DNA of 20,686 nucleotides from Prasinococcaceae sp. CCMP 1430 (GCA_013416795.1 RQSC01000005.1:369542-390227), one strand, 5' to 3'; positions 1 through 10,009 are shown, counted from the stretch's first letter. The notes: generated by a model from the sequence alone, not told the origin. Program-made: numbers and translations.

Positions 1-987
1 CATCCGCGCGCACGCGCGACGCCCCCGTCCGCGCACGCGCGCGGGGCGGAATTTTCCCGAGCCGCGGGGCCGATCGGCCTGCCGGCCGGGGGCGCGCGCG
101 CACCAACGCGCGCCAACCCAAACCACCCACCCAAGGAATCAGCATGACCTCTCTCAGAATGACCTCCCATCACATACGAAACGAACCCGTATTCGAACAA
201 ACCGTAAACGCGACTCCAGCCAGTCCAGCCATGCTCCGCCATGCATGCTCCGAAAGGCACAAGGAAGCTTCCGCAGACGCGTGGGGAAAAGGGTTACAAG
301 GTGTGAGCGCTGATTTGAGGTTTGGCGCTTGGAGCGGGAGAGGAAAGGGTTCCACAAAATACGCGTACAGACCCTGATATTCAATGCATTCTGATGGTGA
401 TGTTGCAGAGTCGTGGCACCCCGCTGCGCCCGCACAAAAGCGGCCGGCAATGTCTGGTGGTGCGTGCGGGCAGGCGCTGTGCCAGGTCGCTGCCACAGCG
501 CGGGGCGCAGCGCCCTGCTGCCCGCCCGGCCCAAGCGCCAGCACAGCGGACCTGCATCCGTGCCCGCCATGGCGGCGGCGACCGCGCGCGCGCCCCTGCT
601 CACCCCTCCCTCACTCCCTCCCTCCCTCACTCACTCACTCACTCGAGCGCGCGCACCGCGCGCTCTCCGCCCAGGCCAGCCCACCCCCCAGCCCCCCACC
701 ACCACCCCGCCGCACCCCTCGCCGACCAACGTCAGGAGGGGCGCAGCGGAAACGCGGCAGGCGGCGTCGCGTGCGCGCTTCCTGCGCGCCTCCTGTGCGC
801 TTCTTGCGCGCGCGCGTGTGCGTGCGTCCGCGTGCGCGCGTGCAGGTGTGTGTGGCAGCGGGGAAGAGGAAGGGAGGGGGGGGAGGAAGGGCGTCGCGCC
901 CCCGCGCCCCCTCGCGCGCGGTGTGGCGCCGCGCCGCCCCGCGCAGCATGCCCGCCGCCGGGGCGCGCGGCTGTTGGGCGCGCGGCA
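1..987. other. GC-rich upstream region with simple repeats, no gene recognised
   Basis: Roughly the first 130 bases and positions 440-980 are extremely GC-rich. Between about 140 and 430 the composition is less extreme, and a short open frame lies on each strand there, but none resembles a known protein. A CTCACT-type run lies at about 600-645, and a purine-rich tract of mixed G and A at about 857-890. The region probably contains the promoter and 5' leader of the gene that follows. An upstream exon cannot be excluded, since a plausible acceptor (TTGCAG) occurs near 412-418. Confidence 0.5.
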
Positions 988-1600
988 ATGGCGCCGCTGC
1001 GGGGGCCTGCGAGCGCCCCGCACCGAATGCGGGCCAACACGGTGTGCAAGGGCGACACAGCGAAGAAGGCCAAGAGCAAGGCCAAGAGCAAGGCCAAAGG
1101 TAAGGACAAGAAGAGTGAGAAGAAGCTGGCCAAGACCGAGGCTAAGACTAAGACTAAGACCAAAGCCAAGGACAAGAAGAAGAAGAAGAAGCATAAGAAC
1201 ATCAACTCAGCAGAGGTGCGCTCGATGCGCCCGCAGGAGAGGTGCTGCGCGTGCGAAGGGAGGAGATGTTGAAGATGCGCGCTGTGTGAACCTGACACAC
1301 CCGGGACTTTGCGACTGGCAGGTTGGGGCGGTCGAGCTCGCCGCCGAGAAGGCAGCCGCGGCCGTGCTCGTGGAGTCGGTGCTCGAAGCAGAACGCGCTG
1401 CGAATGGTAGCTCTGCCCCAACAATGACATCCGCTGTCGGCGGCGGGCCCAGCTCCTCCCCGATACTCTCGGCCGCGACGACGAGCGGCGGCGCCGCGCA
1501 GGTTGCGGGCGCTCTGATAGTCTTCTCGCTCGGAGCGTGGGCGGCCGCCGCAGTTGCCATGGGAGACTTTGCGGCGTTTCACCTCGTCATGGGACTGTGA
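988..1600 (+). CDS. Lys-rich protein with C-terminal membrane segment, unknown function
   Basis: Not recognised. Two exons, 988-1215 and 1322-1600, join in phase 0 across a 106-bp intron (donor GTGCGC, acceptor CTGGCAG), giving 168 residues. Residues about 24-71 are dominated by Lys-Ala/Lys-Thr/Lys-Lys repeats, strongly basic and probably disordered. The second exon starts with an amphipathic Ala/Glu stretch and a Ser/Gly-rich linker. It ends with one hydrophobic segment at about 134-156, which could anchor the C-terminus in a membrane. The ATG at 988 was chosen for its good context (G at -3, G at +4); the ATG at 1027 has a poor one, and a start further upstream through another intron remains possible. 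The stop lies 111 bp from the convergent stop of the TFIIH gene. The low-complexity N-terminus gives no functional clue. The splice is supported because the two exon frames differ and both junctions are canonical. Confidence 0.5.
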
Positions 1601-1711
1601 TGTGATAGACATTAGTTATGAAGGTTTGTGTCGTGGGCTGTAATCCACCGCTGCCACGACGCACACCGCTGCACGAGCGAGCGAGGACGCGCTGGCGTGC
1701 ACGCACGAGCC

Positions 1712-3025
1712 TCATGCATCCGCCGACAGGCAACCCGGGCAGTTGTGTAGCGTCTGCAGGTACTGGTCACACGCGACGCACAGGAGTGTGCCGCAGCACG
1801 GTCGCCGTAGCACGACCTCGCCCGCACTGCTGCTGGTTGTGGTTGCCGCGCTGCGGTCGCTGTTTCCGCCGAGCACAAAGGTGCTGCCGCATGCGCCACA
1901 CGCTGCGCCCGCCGCCACGGATCCAGCGTCCGCGAGCACTGAGCGCGGGAGAGGAAACAGGTGGTGGTACGAGCGAGCCATCTGCAAGCTCGACGCCAGC
2001 GTGAGGTCGCACGTCGCGCAGATGGCCGGGAGCTCGGCCGCGTGCGTGCGGCAGCGCGGGCACACATTCACACGGGCGCCGTCCCCGTCGCCCTGAGATC
2101 CAGTGCCCGCCGCGCTAGCGGCGGTGGCCGCCGCGTCCTGCGCTTGCTTCGGGAAGCCCATGCAGATGAGAGACGCCGGCACGAGGTCACGTAGCGCCGG
2201 TGGCGGCTTGGCGTGCTCGAGCACGAGCGCGCGGAAGTGAGCCGCGTCGATCGCGACGCCACAAGTGCCCTTGGTTCGCTCGGCCAGCGTGCGGCACACG
2301 TACATCTCGGCGGAGAGCGACACTACGCTTGCGCGCACCTTGGCGCGCACGCATTGCGTGATCTCGACATTGATGTCGCCTGGGTCACACGTCGACAGCG
2401 TCGACGTCAACAGCAACGTCTCTCGCAAGCCGTACGTTGGCACGGCGGCGAGGGCCGTGCGCGCCATGTGTAGCGCGTTCTGCACGCTCGCGTCGCCTGA
2501 CGGCGAGGGTGCCGCGCGAATGGCGGCGAGGTGGGTGTCCGTGCTCGCGCTGAGCTCAGACAGGCGCACGCACACCCCGTCGTGCATCGCCAGCACCGCC
2601 ATGTGCGACAGCGGGTTTGCGTCGAAGAACTCGCGCACGAGCGCAGCCGCGGCCACCGCCGTCGCGCCTGCTCGGCTCGGCCTCACATCGGTTGCCGCCG
2701 CCGCCTTCGAGCAGTCCAGCACGAGGACAACGTAACGAATGACGCCACGCCGTGCGCGCTTCGCAGCTCGCGCAAGCTCCTCAGGGGTGTGCTGCGCCGC
2801 GAGATACGCCGCGCCCGCACCCGCCGCGCCGCCCTTTCGCGCCGTGCCGCGCAGGTTGCCATGCTCGTCCTCAGAGAGCTCCTCCCACGAGCGCTCGTCC
2901 ACGAGCGCGCGGCGGTTCGCGCCCGGCGCCGCAGGAACTCCGCCACCCGTGCCACCCACGGCAGCGCCGCCGCCCGCCCCATCAGCCTGCACGGCGCGGA
3001 AGACGGCGTCGAGGCGCGCCGACAT
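1712..3025 (-). CDS. GTF2H2: TFIIH core subunit p44 (Ssl1/GTF2H2)
   Basis: Intronless, 437 residues; human p44 is about 395 and yeast Ssl1 about 460. In this family the protein sits in the TFIIH core and stimulates the XPD helicase in transcription initiation and nucleotide-excision repair. A von Willebrand A-like fold covers about 95-270. It opens with a VLDCSK segment followed by a D-x-x-P-S-R stretch, the family's usual sequence around its metal-site-like motif, and contains a conserved LICMGFP just after the fold. The C-terminal half carries paired cysteines: C322/C325 with C336/C339, then C376/C379, C410/C411, C416/C419 and C429/C432, matching the zinc-finger plus C4-type RING layout of p44. 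The ATG at 3025 was chosen because it opens directly into the conserved acidic N-terminus (SWEELSEDE); in-frame sequence further upstream runs through the neighbour's promoter. The gene is head-to-head with the EF1-gamma-like gene (124 bp between ATGs). Variable Ala/Gly/Thr-rich insertions sit at about 297-320 and 381-402. Confidence 0.93.
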   Translation of the reverse strand: MSARLDAVFRAVQADGAGGGAAVGGTGGGVPAAPGANRRALVDERSWEELSEDEHGNLRGTARKGGAAGAGAAYLAAQHTPEELARAAKRARRGVIRYVVLVLDCSKAAAATDVRPSRAGATAVAAAALVREFFDANPLSHMAVLAMHDGVCVRLSELSASTDTHLAAIRAAPSPSGDASVQNALHMARTALAAVPTYGLRETLLLTSTLSTCDPGDINVEITQCVRAKVRASVVSLSAEMYVCRTLAERTKGTCGVAIDAAHFRALVLEHAKPPPALRDLVPASLICMGFPKQAQDAAATAASAAGTGSQGDGDGARVNVCPRCRTHAAELPAICATCDLTLASSLQMARSYHHLFPLPRSVLADAGSVAAGAACGACGSTFVLGGNSDRSAATTTSSSAGEVVLRRPCCGTLLCVACDQYLQTLHNCPGCLSADA

Positions 3026-3149
3026 CTGCCAGGGGCGCGCGCGCCCCGCGGCGGNGGGGGGCGGCGGCGCGCCACACGCGGCGCGGCGCGGCGGCATTGG
3101 CGGCGGCGGCGCGGGTGGGCGCGGGGGGCGTTCCCCTGGGCGGGGCGCG
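3026..3149. promoter_or_regulatory. Shared divergent promoter region
   Basis: Only 124 bp separate the two start codons. The stretch is nearly pure G/C with GGCGGC repeats and one unresolved base (n at 3055). No TATA box is visible. By position it must hold the core promoters of both genes; the individual elements cannot be told apart from sequence alone. Confidence 0.55.
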
Positions 3150-4037
3150 ATGGCACTCAGGCTGTACACGTACCCCAACGGCGCGAACGCGATGAAGGCT
3201 CTGATCGCGGCGGAATTCTCGGGCGCCGCGATTGAGCTGCCCCCGTTCGAGATGGTGCGGCCGATCAGCGATGGGCGCGCTTGCGCCTGGCGCCCGTACG
3301 GCCGCCGCCACGCGCGCGTGCTGACCGCGCTGATGAACGCCGCGGCGCGCGCTGCTGGGCAGGGGGTGACGAACAAGACTCCCGACTTCCTGAAACTCAA
3401 CCCGCGCGGGAAGGTGCCGACGCTCGAACTGCCGTGCGGCCGCGGCGTGTTTGAGTCCAATGCCATTGCGCGCTACGTCGCGCGGGTCAACGGCGGCGGC
3501 GGCGCGGCGCTCTTTGGCGCCAATGCGAGGGAGTACGCGGCGACCGAGCAGTGGCTAGACTTTGCGCAGAATGAGGTGGGCAGCAATGTCGGCGCGTGGC
3601 TGTGGCCGCTTTATGGGTTCCGCGCGTACGATGCCCAGGCGGAGGCGAAGGTGAGGGCCATGACACGTTGGGCAGCGAAGACCGCGCCGGTGCCAGCGCA
3701 TTCATACAGTATGTGGGCGTGACTGACGCCCACGCGCTCGTACTCTACAAAACGCTTCGTCTGCCTCCCCCAGGCGAAGGCCACCCTGAAGAAGGCGCTG
3801 CAGGTGGTGGAAAAGGTGCTCTCCAAGCAGGACTTCCTTGTGGGCGGTGCGCTGACGCTGGCGGACATCGTGATGTGCTGCACGCTGCTCAACGCCTTCC
3901 AGTCGCTTTTCGACGAGACCTTCCGCAAGGACATTCCGTCGATCACCAAGTACTTCGAACGCTGCGCGAAGCTGCCGCAGTTCAGGAAGCACATGGGCGA
4001 GGTGGTGCTGTGCAAGAAGACGATGCCGAAGCAATGA
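3150..4037 (+). CDS. GST-fold protein of the elongation factor 1-gamma type, without the EF1G C-terminal domain
   Basis: Three exons: 3150-3254, 3363-3650 and 3774-4037, all joined in phase 0, giving 218 residues. Intron 1 is 108 bp (donor GTGCGG) and intron 2 is 123 bp (donor GTGAGG, acceptor CCCCCAG). Removing intron 1 restores the family sequence, FEM joined to GVTNKTPDFLKLNPRGKVP. The N-terminal thioredoxin-like GST half contains LYTYPNGANAMKALIAA, the GKVPTLEL loop and the ESNAIARYVA segment. The C-terminal GST half has FLVGGALTLADI and the end GEVVLCKK, as in eEF1B-gamma. In that family the GST module organises the eEF1B nucleotide-exchange complex. Full-length eEF1B-gamma has about 400-440 residues with a second conserved domain. 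Here a stop follows immediately after the GST module, and only 115 bp remain before the convergent neighbour's stop. It may be a stand-alone EF1-gamma-like GST rather than the translation subunit itself. Confidence 0.9.
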
Positions 4038-4152
4038 GGTCGCGAGCCAGTGGCAGTGCTCGCGGCGATGCGCAGGCGCCTGGCGCATGCGCGCTCGGAT
4101 TCTAGTTCTGGCATGTTACAGTACTACTTTATGGTACAGTACGAACTGGAGC

Positions 4153-6418
4153 TCAGTCAAACTTGCGCGATCGCACGCCGGCCATGAGGCCGCTCCTGCT
4201 GATGAGTTTCTTCAGACCGCGCGAGCTGAGCAGAGAGTACAGCGCCGCCCCGGCGAGCGCGATTGCTAGCAACATCCCGTATGGCGGGTGCGCCTCAGTG
4301 TAGCACACGAGCTCCGTCTGCAATCCCGCAGCAGCGTCGCCAAGCATCTCGTGCACGGCGCGAAGATCGTGGCGCGAGGAGCGCACGTAGTATGCGCTCG
4401 AGTTGAACGAGTGCAGGCTAGCGAGCGTGGCCGCCTTGCGCAGCTTGTGCGTGAGCAAATTCCAGCGGCGCACGAGCGCGTCATGGTCGGCTGGCGAGAG
4501 CGTCGCATGCTCGTCGCCTAACGCGGCGAAGCGGCTCAGCTCTGAGTGTGCAACGCGGGCATGTGCGTCGATGGCTGAGTGTAGCACGTGGCGAATCGCA
4601 GGGTCGGCCACGGAGAATGGCAGCATGGTTCCCGATGCCAGCGGGCCCAGCGGCGAGTGCCCCTGCAAAGCAAATGCGCACAGCATGCCAAGCGAGCACA
4701 CGAAAGCAGAGCGTTAGCGACCGCCGGCCAAGCCAACACGTACCCGCAGGGGGGCGCAGAGTTCGCAAGTGCGCACGTACCACAGTCCAAAGCGCATCAT
4801 AGCGCAGCTCGCCCCCGCGCGTCTCACTGTCACTCCCGCTCCACCCCGCTCCCGCGCGTGGCACTCCGTAGAGCGCCTCCAGCAGTGCTCCAAGAATGTC
4901 GCGTGGCAGGTCATTCGGGTCGATCACAGCGGCGACTCCACCGCACTCGCTCTGCGAAACGGCTGGATCCGACCTCGAGCGCGACGCAACCACCTGATCG
5001 GCCGCAGCCGATGCCGCGATACCGCCGTCAAGCAGCAGCGAGTCCGTCATGTGCGCCATATCGAAGACGTACACTGGTACGACCCTGCGCTGCTTGATGC
5101 CGCCACCGCCGTGCTCGTCGAGTCCTGCAGGCGCGCGCTCAGCGTCCGCAACCGAAGGCCCGAAGGTTGCAACAACCTTGCGTTCGCCTATAGCAGCGGC
5201 CAGTACACTGTGGCGCATCGCGCGCATGTCCCAGTGCAGCTGCTTCGAGTCGAGAGTGACAGGGCCATGCGCGGCGGCCGCCGTTGCAGCCGCCCCCGGC
5301 GCGGGCGCTGCGGATGTAAGCGCCGCTGCGTACGCCGCGGAGCATGCGTCGCATCTCTGCAGGTCAGTAACCACGGCTGTGAGGGCGAGCGTCTGTCCAT
5401 TGAGCAGCAGCGGCTCGAGCTCCTCCACGGCTGACGCAACGGCCCGCTTGAGCTCGGCGTGACGCTTGGGATCGGCGTGGTCCATGACGTGCACCAGATT
5501 CACCTCCGTCTCCACCACAAGCGCCTGCCGCCGCACCATCGGAGGGGCCACCAGCGCCCGCACGGTGCGCAGTACAAGCGCTGCAACATCCACAGGCAGG
5601 CGCTCCGCGTGCCGCGGCGCCCCAGCGCCAACGGCCGCGCGTGGCAGGCGCGCTGCGCGCGGCAGCGTGTCTGGAAGCACCACGCCCTCCCCGACGCCTG
5701 CCGGGCCGTAGTGCACAGGACCGGCAGTGAGGTCGATCCACGCGTAGCGCTCCCGAGATGCGTACAGCGTTCCGTCGCAGCCACCGTCGCCGGTTTGGCC
5801 GTATCTGTACGTGTAGTTGCGCGGCATCGCCTTGGGGTTGAGCACGTACACGGCGTATGCGAGACTGCTCTCGTGGTGGTCCGCCGCGATGATGTCGTCC
5901 ACGGCGGAGTGCGGCAGCTGCAGGGTCGCGCCGGGGGGCACGCGCCCTCCGGATGCCTCCGCTGCCGCCGCCGCCCCCTCGTATGCATCACCCAGGGAGC
6001 GCTCTATCATATCGGCAAAGCGATCGCTCGCCTTACGAACGTTGAAGTAGAACGCCGTCTCGATCGGCAGCGCATGCGGCGCTGCGCGCGCGGCGAGGCG
6101 AGTGTCGTCAGGCGCATCGCCCAAGAGCACGTGCGCGCTGTCCGCGAGGTTGGCAGCCTCTAGGTACGTGGACACGTCTGCCGCCTCGAGCTGCGCGCTC
6201 CCGCCATGATGCCCACCGAAGCCGACGAGGATGACCTCGACGGTCGACGACGTGCGGAGCGAGGACATGTCTCTGAGGAGCGAGCTGAGCGCAGCGTCTG
6301 CGTGCGTGGGCGCGCGCCACGTGGCCTGCTCGGCGGGGCTGAGCCGCTCGAACGTATCCACCGCTCCAAGCGGATCCACCTCCGCGCCGTGCAGCCGCGC
6401 CTCGTCGCGCCGCGGCAC
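4153..6418 (-). CDS. Large C-terminally anchored membrane protein, uncharacterised plant/algal-type family; 5' end unresolved
   Basis: Two exons, 6418-4781 and 4662-4153, joined in phase 0 across a 118-bp intron (donor GTACGT, acceptor TTTGCAG), giving at least 715 residues. Recognisable segments are VEVILVGFGG near the N-terminus, AWIDLTAGPVHYGP in the middle, and VPVYVFDM followed by DSLLLDG and PNDLPRDILGALLEALYGV. I recall these as resembling the large, mostly unstudied transmembrane proteins of Arabidopsis typified by At5g58100/At3g28720; that comparison is from memory and needs a search. One hydrophobic helix lies at about 675-692, followed by a basic tail (KKLISRSG), suggesting a lumenal body with a short cytosolic C-terminus. 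The coordinate 6418 is the limit of the conserved-looking open frame, not a start codon: the codon there is GTG and an in-frame stop lies at 6449-6451. A true start with a signal peptide probably lies in an upstream exon. An ATG at 6509 in another frame (MRRRARGRAAPRAAALG) could serve if there is a short intron or a sequence error. Confidence 0.7.
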
Positions 6419-6451
6419 CCCATAGGCGCCGTCGGCGCGCGCGCGCGGTCA

Positions 6452-6830
6452 CGCAGCAGCCCAGCGCCGCCGCACGCGGCGCCGCTCGGCCGCGCGCGCG
6501 GCGCCGCATTGCGGGCGGTTAGATCCCACCGGCAACCCCGAGGAAGGGGGTCGGTCGGTCGAGGGGTGGGGTGGCGGTGGTGGGGAGGAGGGCACGGCGT
6601 GCGGTGTGGACCGAGACGCTGGAGCGGTCCGTTGTGGGGCCGGCGGCCTAAATTGCTGGCGCGAAGCGCGACAGCGCCGCGCCCAATGCCGGGCGTTTCG
6701 ATGGCGTCCGGCACGCCCGCGAGGGGGGCGCCCGCTGCGACGCAGCACTGGCGCGCGGGCGACCCCTGAGCTCTACGCTAATTTACAACATGGTCGCCGC
6801 ACTCGCAGCGCGCCCTGCGCGCGGGCGGCG
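6452..6830. other. Spacer between two minus-strand genes; probable promoter and missing 5' exon of the membrane-protein gene
   Basis: GC-rich spacer with a G-rich run on the plus strand at about 6541-6602. It lies downstream of the kinase stop (6831) and upstream of the membrane-protein frame, so it should hold the kinase 3' end and the promoter, and possibly a first exon, of the membrane-protein gene. No convincing signal peptide or canonical splice pair was found by eye. No RNA gene is evident. Confidence 0.45.
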
Positions 6831-7154
6831 CTAGGCGGCCAGCGAGCGCGAGCGCTTCTTCTGGGCGGCGTCGTCGGCTGCCTTGGCGACGCTCGCGTCG
6901 CGCTTCGCCGCTCTGTCGCCGGCGGCCTTGGCGGGCACCGAGCTGCGCGCAGCCGCGCCAGTGGCGCCCATGTCCACCCGCTGGCGCTTCGCTGCATGGC
7001 TTGCACCGTCTTGCGCGCCTTCAAGCGCGGGCGCGGAGGCGTGGGCACGCGCAACCGTCACCTGACCGCGCGTGACCTGCCGCTGGATCTGCGCCGTCGC
7101 TATGTGCTGTTTCCCGCAATCCCCTGGCTGCGGAGGTTTGTGCTTCGGTAGTAT

Positions 7155-7185
<31 letters not shown>

Positions 7186-7191
7186 GGCTGT

Positions 7192-7227
<36 letters not shown>

Positions 7228-9422
7228 GTCGGCGTCGGTTTCGAAGCGTCGAAAGGCTGGTGGGGTGGCAACTTGGGCGGCTGGTGCGGCTGCTGTTGCT
7301 CTGACGGTTGCTTGATGGCCGGCGCGCTCTTTTGCACGCCCGCGTTCGAGGGGCTGGCCTCGTCGCGCAGAAAGGGGTGCGCCAGCGCCTGCTGAGCGGT
7401 CAGGCGCTGCGATGGGTCGTACCGCAGCAGGCCCCTCAGGAGGTCCACGCAGCTGTCCTGCAGATCGTTCGAGGCCGACACGGGCGCCGAGCCCAACACC
7501 GATGAGACCATGTCCGCTAGCCCTCGCATGCGGCGGACCGCGCGCTCCCCCTCGAGGCTTGACCGGCCGTCACGCGCGGGCCAATCGAGCTTGAACACGC
7601 GCCCACCACCGCTGACGGGCGTGCCGCCTGCGGCAAAGTCGCGGAAGTACTCAGTCCCGATGGCTCTGTCGCACCGCGCAGCCATAGATTGGTCCATTCG
7701 CCCGAGCACCTGCTGCATCATCGCCAGATGCTCCAGGTTGTCGTGGGTCTGGAAGAGCGCGTCTCCCGTCAGCAGCTCGACCAAGATGCACCCGATGGAC
7801 CATGCATCGCACGGGTAGCTCCAGCCGAGGCCGAGTATCACCTCCGGCGCGCGGTAGTGGCGCGTCGATACCACGCGGCTGTGGTGTTGGCGCTCAAACG
7901 TAGCTGATCCGAAGTCGATCAATTTGATCGTGTTGGACTTGGGGATTCTATACGAAGACTTGCTGCCGTACGGGCAAGCCACCTTGGAGTACGATGGGTT
8001 GGTGAGGAGCACGTTCTCCGGCTTGAGGTCCGTGTGCGTCAGCTCTAGGCTGTGCATGAACGCGACCGCCTCGAGCAGCTGGCGACCGAAGGCCCGCACA
8101 GTCTGCAGCGGGAACGGGCGGTAGCGGTTTTTGTGCAAGAAGTCAAAGAGCGAGAGCCCCAGGCACTCAAACACCATGCAGACGTGCCCACGGTACTCGA
8201 ACCAGCGCAGGAGCTGCACACAGCGCATCGCGCCCTTGGGGTCCTTGCGGGCGAGCGCGCCCAGCGCCTCGATCTCCATCATGGCCGCGTCACGGTACTT
8301 GGGTACATTGCGAATGATCTTGATGGCCACACGCCGCTTGGTCTCGCGGTCGGCGCACTCGAGCACGCGCCCGAAGGTACCTTCACCCAGCTTGCTCAAT
8401 ATCTTGTATCGCGGCGTAAGGCTCTCGCCGAGCTCAAACACGTAGTGCCCGTCCTCATCGTCAGGCCGCCACGGCGGGCTTGGCCTGTCGTACCACCGCG
8501 GGCGCTCAGGACCCCCCTCGTGCCCCGCAGCGTCGCGCAGGGGCGCACCTCCGTCGCGACCCCCGCCGTCTCGTCCCCTCCTGTCGTCGTACCTCGGCTG
8601 CTCGTGGCGTCGTTCTCGCTCTCGCTCTCGCTCTCGTTCTCGCTCTCGATCCCGCTCTCTCTCCCGGTCCCGCTCGCGCTCGCGCTCCCGCTGCTCGCGC
8701 GAGCGGTCGCGCGCCCTTTCTCGCCTGCTGCGGTCCGACAAGCGGCGCTGGCTGTCTCTCGGCAGGCTGTCGCGTCTGCTACTCCTTCCGCCCTCGCCGC
8801 GACTCCGCCGGCCTGCGCTGCGGCTGCTATAGCGGTAGTCGCTGAACTCTCTCTGCCGCAGGGAACGCGAGTCGCGGCCGCTCGGCCCCGCCCGCTCCAT
8901 GGTGCGGCTGTTGTAGCGCGCGTGGCTGTCGCGCTCGTGGCCGCGGGAGCCGCCCGCACCGCCCGCGCCCCGGCTGTTGCTCAGCGGGCGCGGTCCCGCC
9001 CCTGAGGGCGACGCAAGCCCGCGCCCCGCGCCCCCCAAGCTCCCGCCACGGGCCCCGCCTGTGCCGTCCCGTGGCGCGAGGCTCTGCGAGAGCGTGCGGA
9101 TGGCACTGCGGCTGTGGCTCGCATACCGCAGCGGCTGCACCGAGCTCGACGGCCGCGCGCTGTGGGGCGGTGGGTGGCGGTAGTCCCCCACCGGCGCGCG
9201 CGCCTGCTGCGCGGCGGCGCGCTCCGCCTCCTGAGCCTGCTGCTCCCCGCCCTCCCGCGCCGCGCTGCGCGTGCGGCTCATCCTCGCCCCGCGCGCTGCG
9301 CGCGCGTGCGCTTTTTCCGCCCCTCTTCCGGCCGTGCGCCGCACGCGTCGCGCACGGCGCCCTGCTACCACGGGCCGAGGGCCCGGCCGCGCGCCCCTCC
9401 CCATGCGCCTCGACCTCGGCAT
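6831..9422 (-). CDS. LAMMER/CLK-family dual-specificity protein kinase
   Basis: Intronless, 863 residues from the ATG at 9422. A later ATG at 9281 has the better start context (A at -3) and opens into MSRTRS, so the true N-terminus may be about 47 residues shorter. The N-terminal third is rich in Arg/Ser, then an Arg-Glu run at about 243-272, as expected for a kinase working on SR splicing factors in nuclear speckles. The catalytic domain spans about 339-685: glycine loop GEGTFG at 346-351, lysine K368 in VAIK, catalytic HTDLKPEN (the CLK-type loop) with Asp465, DFG at 503-505, and the LAMMER signature as EHLAMM at 564-569. The tail carries a polyglutamine tract at 733-755 and a basic Ala/Lys-rich end (AAKRQRVD, KKRSRS) that could be a nuclear-localisation signal. 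In the family, such kinases phosphorylate SR proteins and control splicing. The divergent partner is the isomerase gene at 9686. Confidence 0.95.
7158..7226 (-). repeat. CAG-repeat tract encoding polyglutamine in the kinase tail
   Basis: Twenty-three nearly uninterrupted CTG triplets on the plus strand are CAG codons on the coding strand. They encode 11 Gln, Pro-Gln-Pro, then 9 Gln. A run of pure CAG is prone to length change, so allele length may vary between strains. It lies outside the catalytic domain. Confidence 0.95.
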
Positions 9423-9685
9423 CCGCCGGTCAGTCAGATCTAGATAGCTAGAGTCAGTTCCCGTGCCCCGCGCCAAAAAACGCCATCCGGAATCCGAATG
9501 ATGATCCTTATCTTTCGAAGATTCTGGTGGTCATCAGCGGGAGCATCATTCTGCGCGGGGAAACTTTTGCTCAATTAGGGTTACGTTGGGTGCAGGGTTA
9601 CGTTTGGCACTCGGGCGGCGGGCGTGGGCGCGGCGGGGCGGGGGCCGCGGCACGGTGCGCGCGCGGGGCGCGGGGCCGGCGCGCC
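9423..9685. promoter_or_regulatory. Divergent promoter region between the kinase and isomerase genes
   Basis: This 263-bp stretch is the only long AT-richer patch in its neighbourhood (about 9475-9580). It contains a perfect 11-bp direct repeat, AGGGTTACGTT, at 9577-9587 and 9594-9604, 17 bp apart and about 85-110 bp upstream of the isomerase ATG. An AAAAAACGCCATC stretch at 9475-9487 resembles elements upstream of the eL41 gene. These are candidate transcription-factor sites; nothing in the sequence identifies the factor. Confidence 0.5.
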
Positions 9686-10009
9686 ATGGAGCTCAGGCTG
9701 GTGAAGACGCTGTGGGGGGTGGACGACGCGGCGCACCCAGAGCGCTGGCCGGCGCTCTTCGCGCGCATCAAGGCCGAGGGCTTCGCGGCGATCGAGTGCC
9801 CCTTCATCACGTGGATGCAGGACGAGGCGGCGTTCACGGCCGCGCGCAAGGCCGCGGGCCTCGACCTCGTCGTGCAGGTGCACACCACGGCAAAAGTCGA
9901 CGCGACCGGATTTCACTACATGACGTCTCGCGCGCTCGATGACCACACGGCATCGCTCGACGCGATGGTCGACGGTACGTCGTGCGCACCTCACTTCGCT
10001 GAGTTCTCT

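Noticed and set aside
144-377. Small plus-strand frame of 77 codons near the left end
   Set aside because: No similarity, no strong start context, and equally long frames on the opposite strand; could be noise or a leader exon, so no gene was called.
600-650. CTCACT run considered as a CRISPR array or satellite
   Set aside because: Units are 4 bp with no spacers; it is a simple repeat in a promoter-like region.
4117-4142. Repeated TACAGTAC at 4117-4124 and 4135-4142 in a 3' intergenic gap
   Set aside because: Short and AT-richer than its surroundings, likely part of the convergent 3' ends; no further support for a regulatory site.
9474-9476. TTG at 9476 as kinase start, and GTG at 6418, 14723, 17539 and 20619 as starts
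   Set aside because: Non-ATG initiation is unlikely in a eukaryotic nuclear gene; nearby ATG codons or upstream exons explain the frames better.
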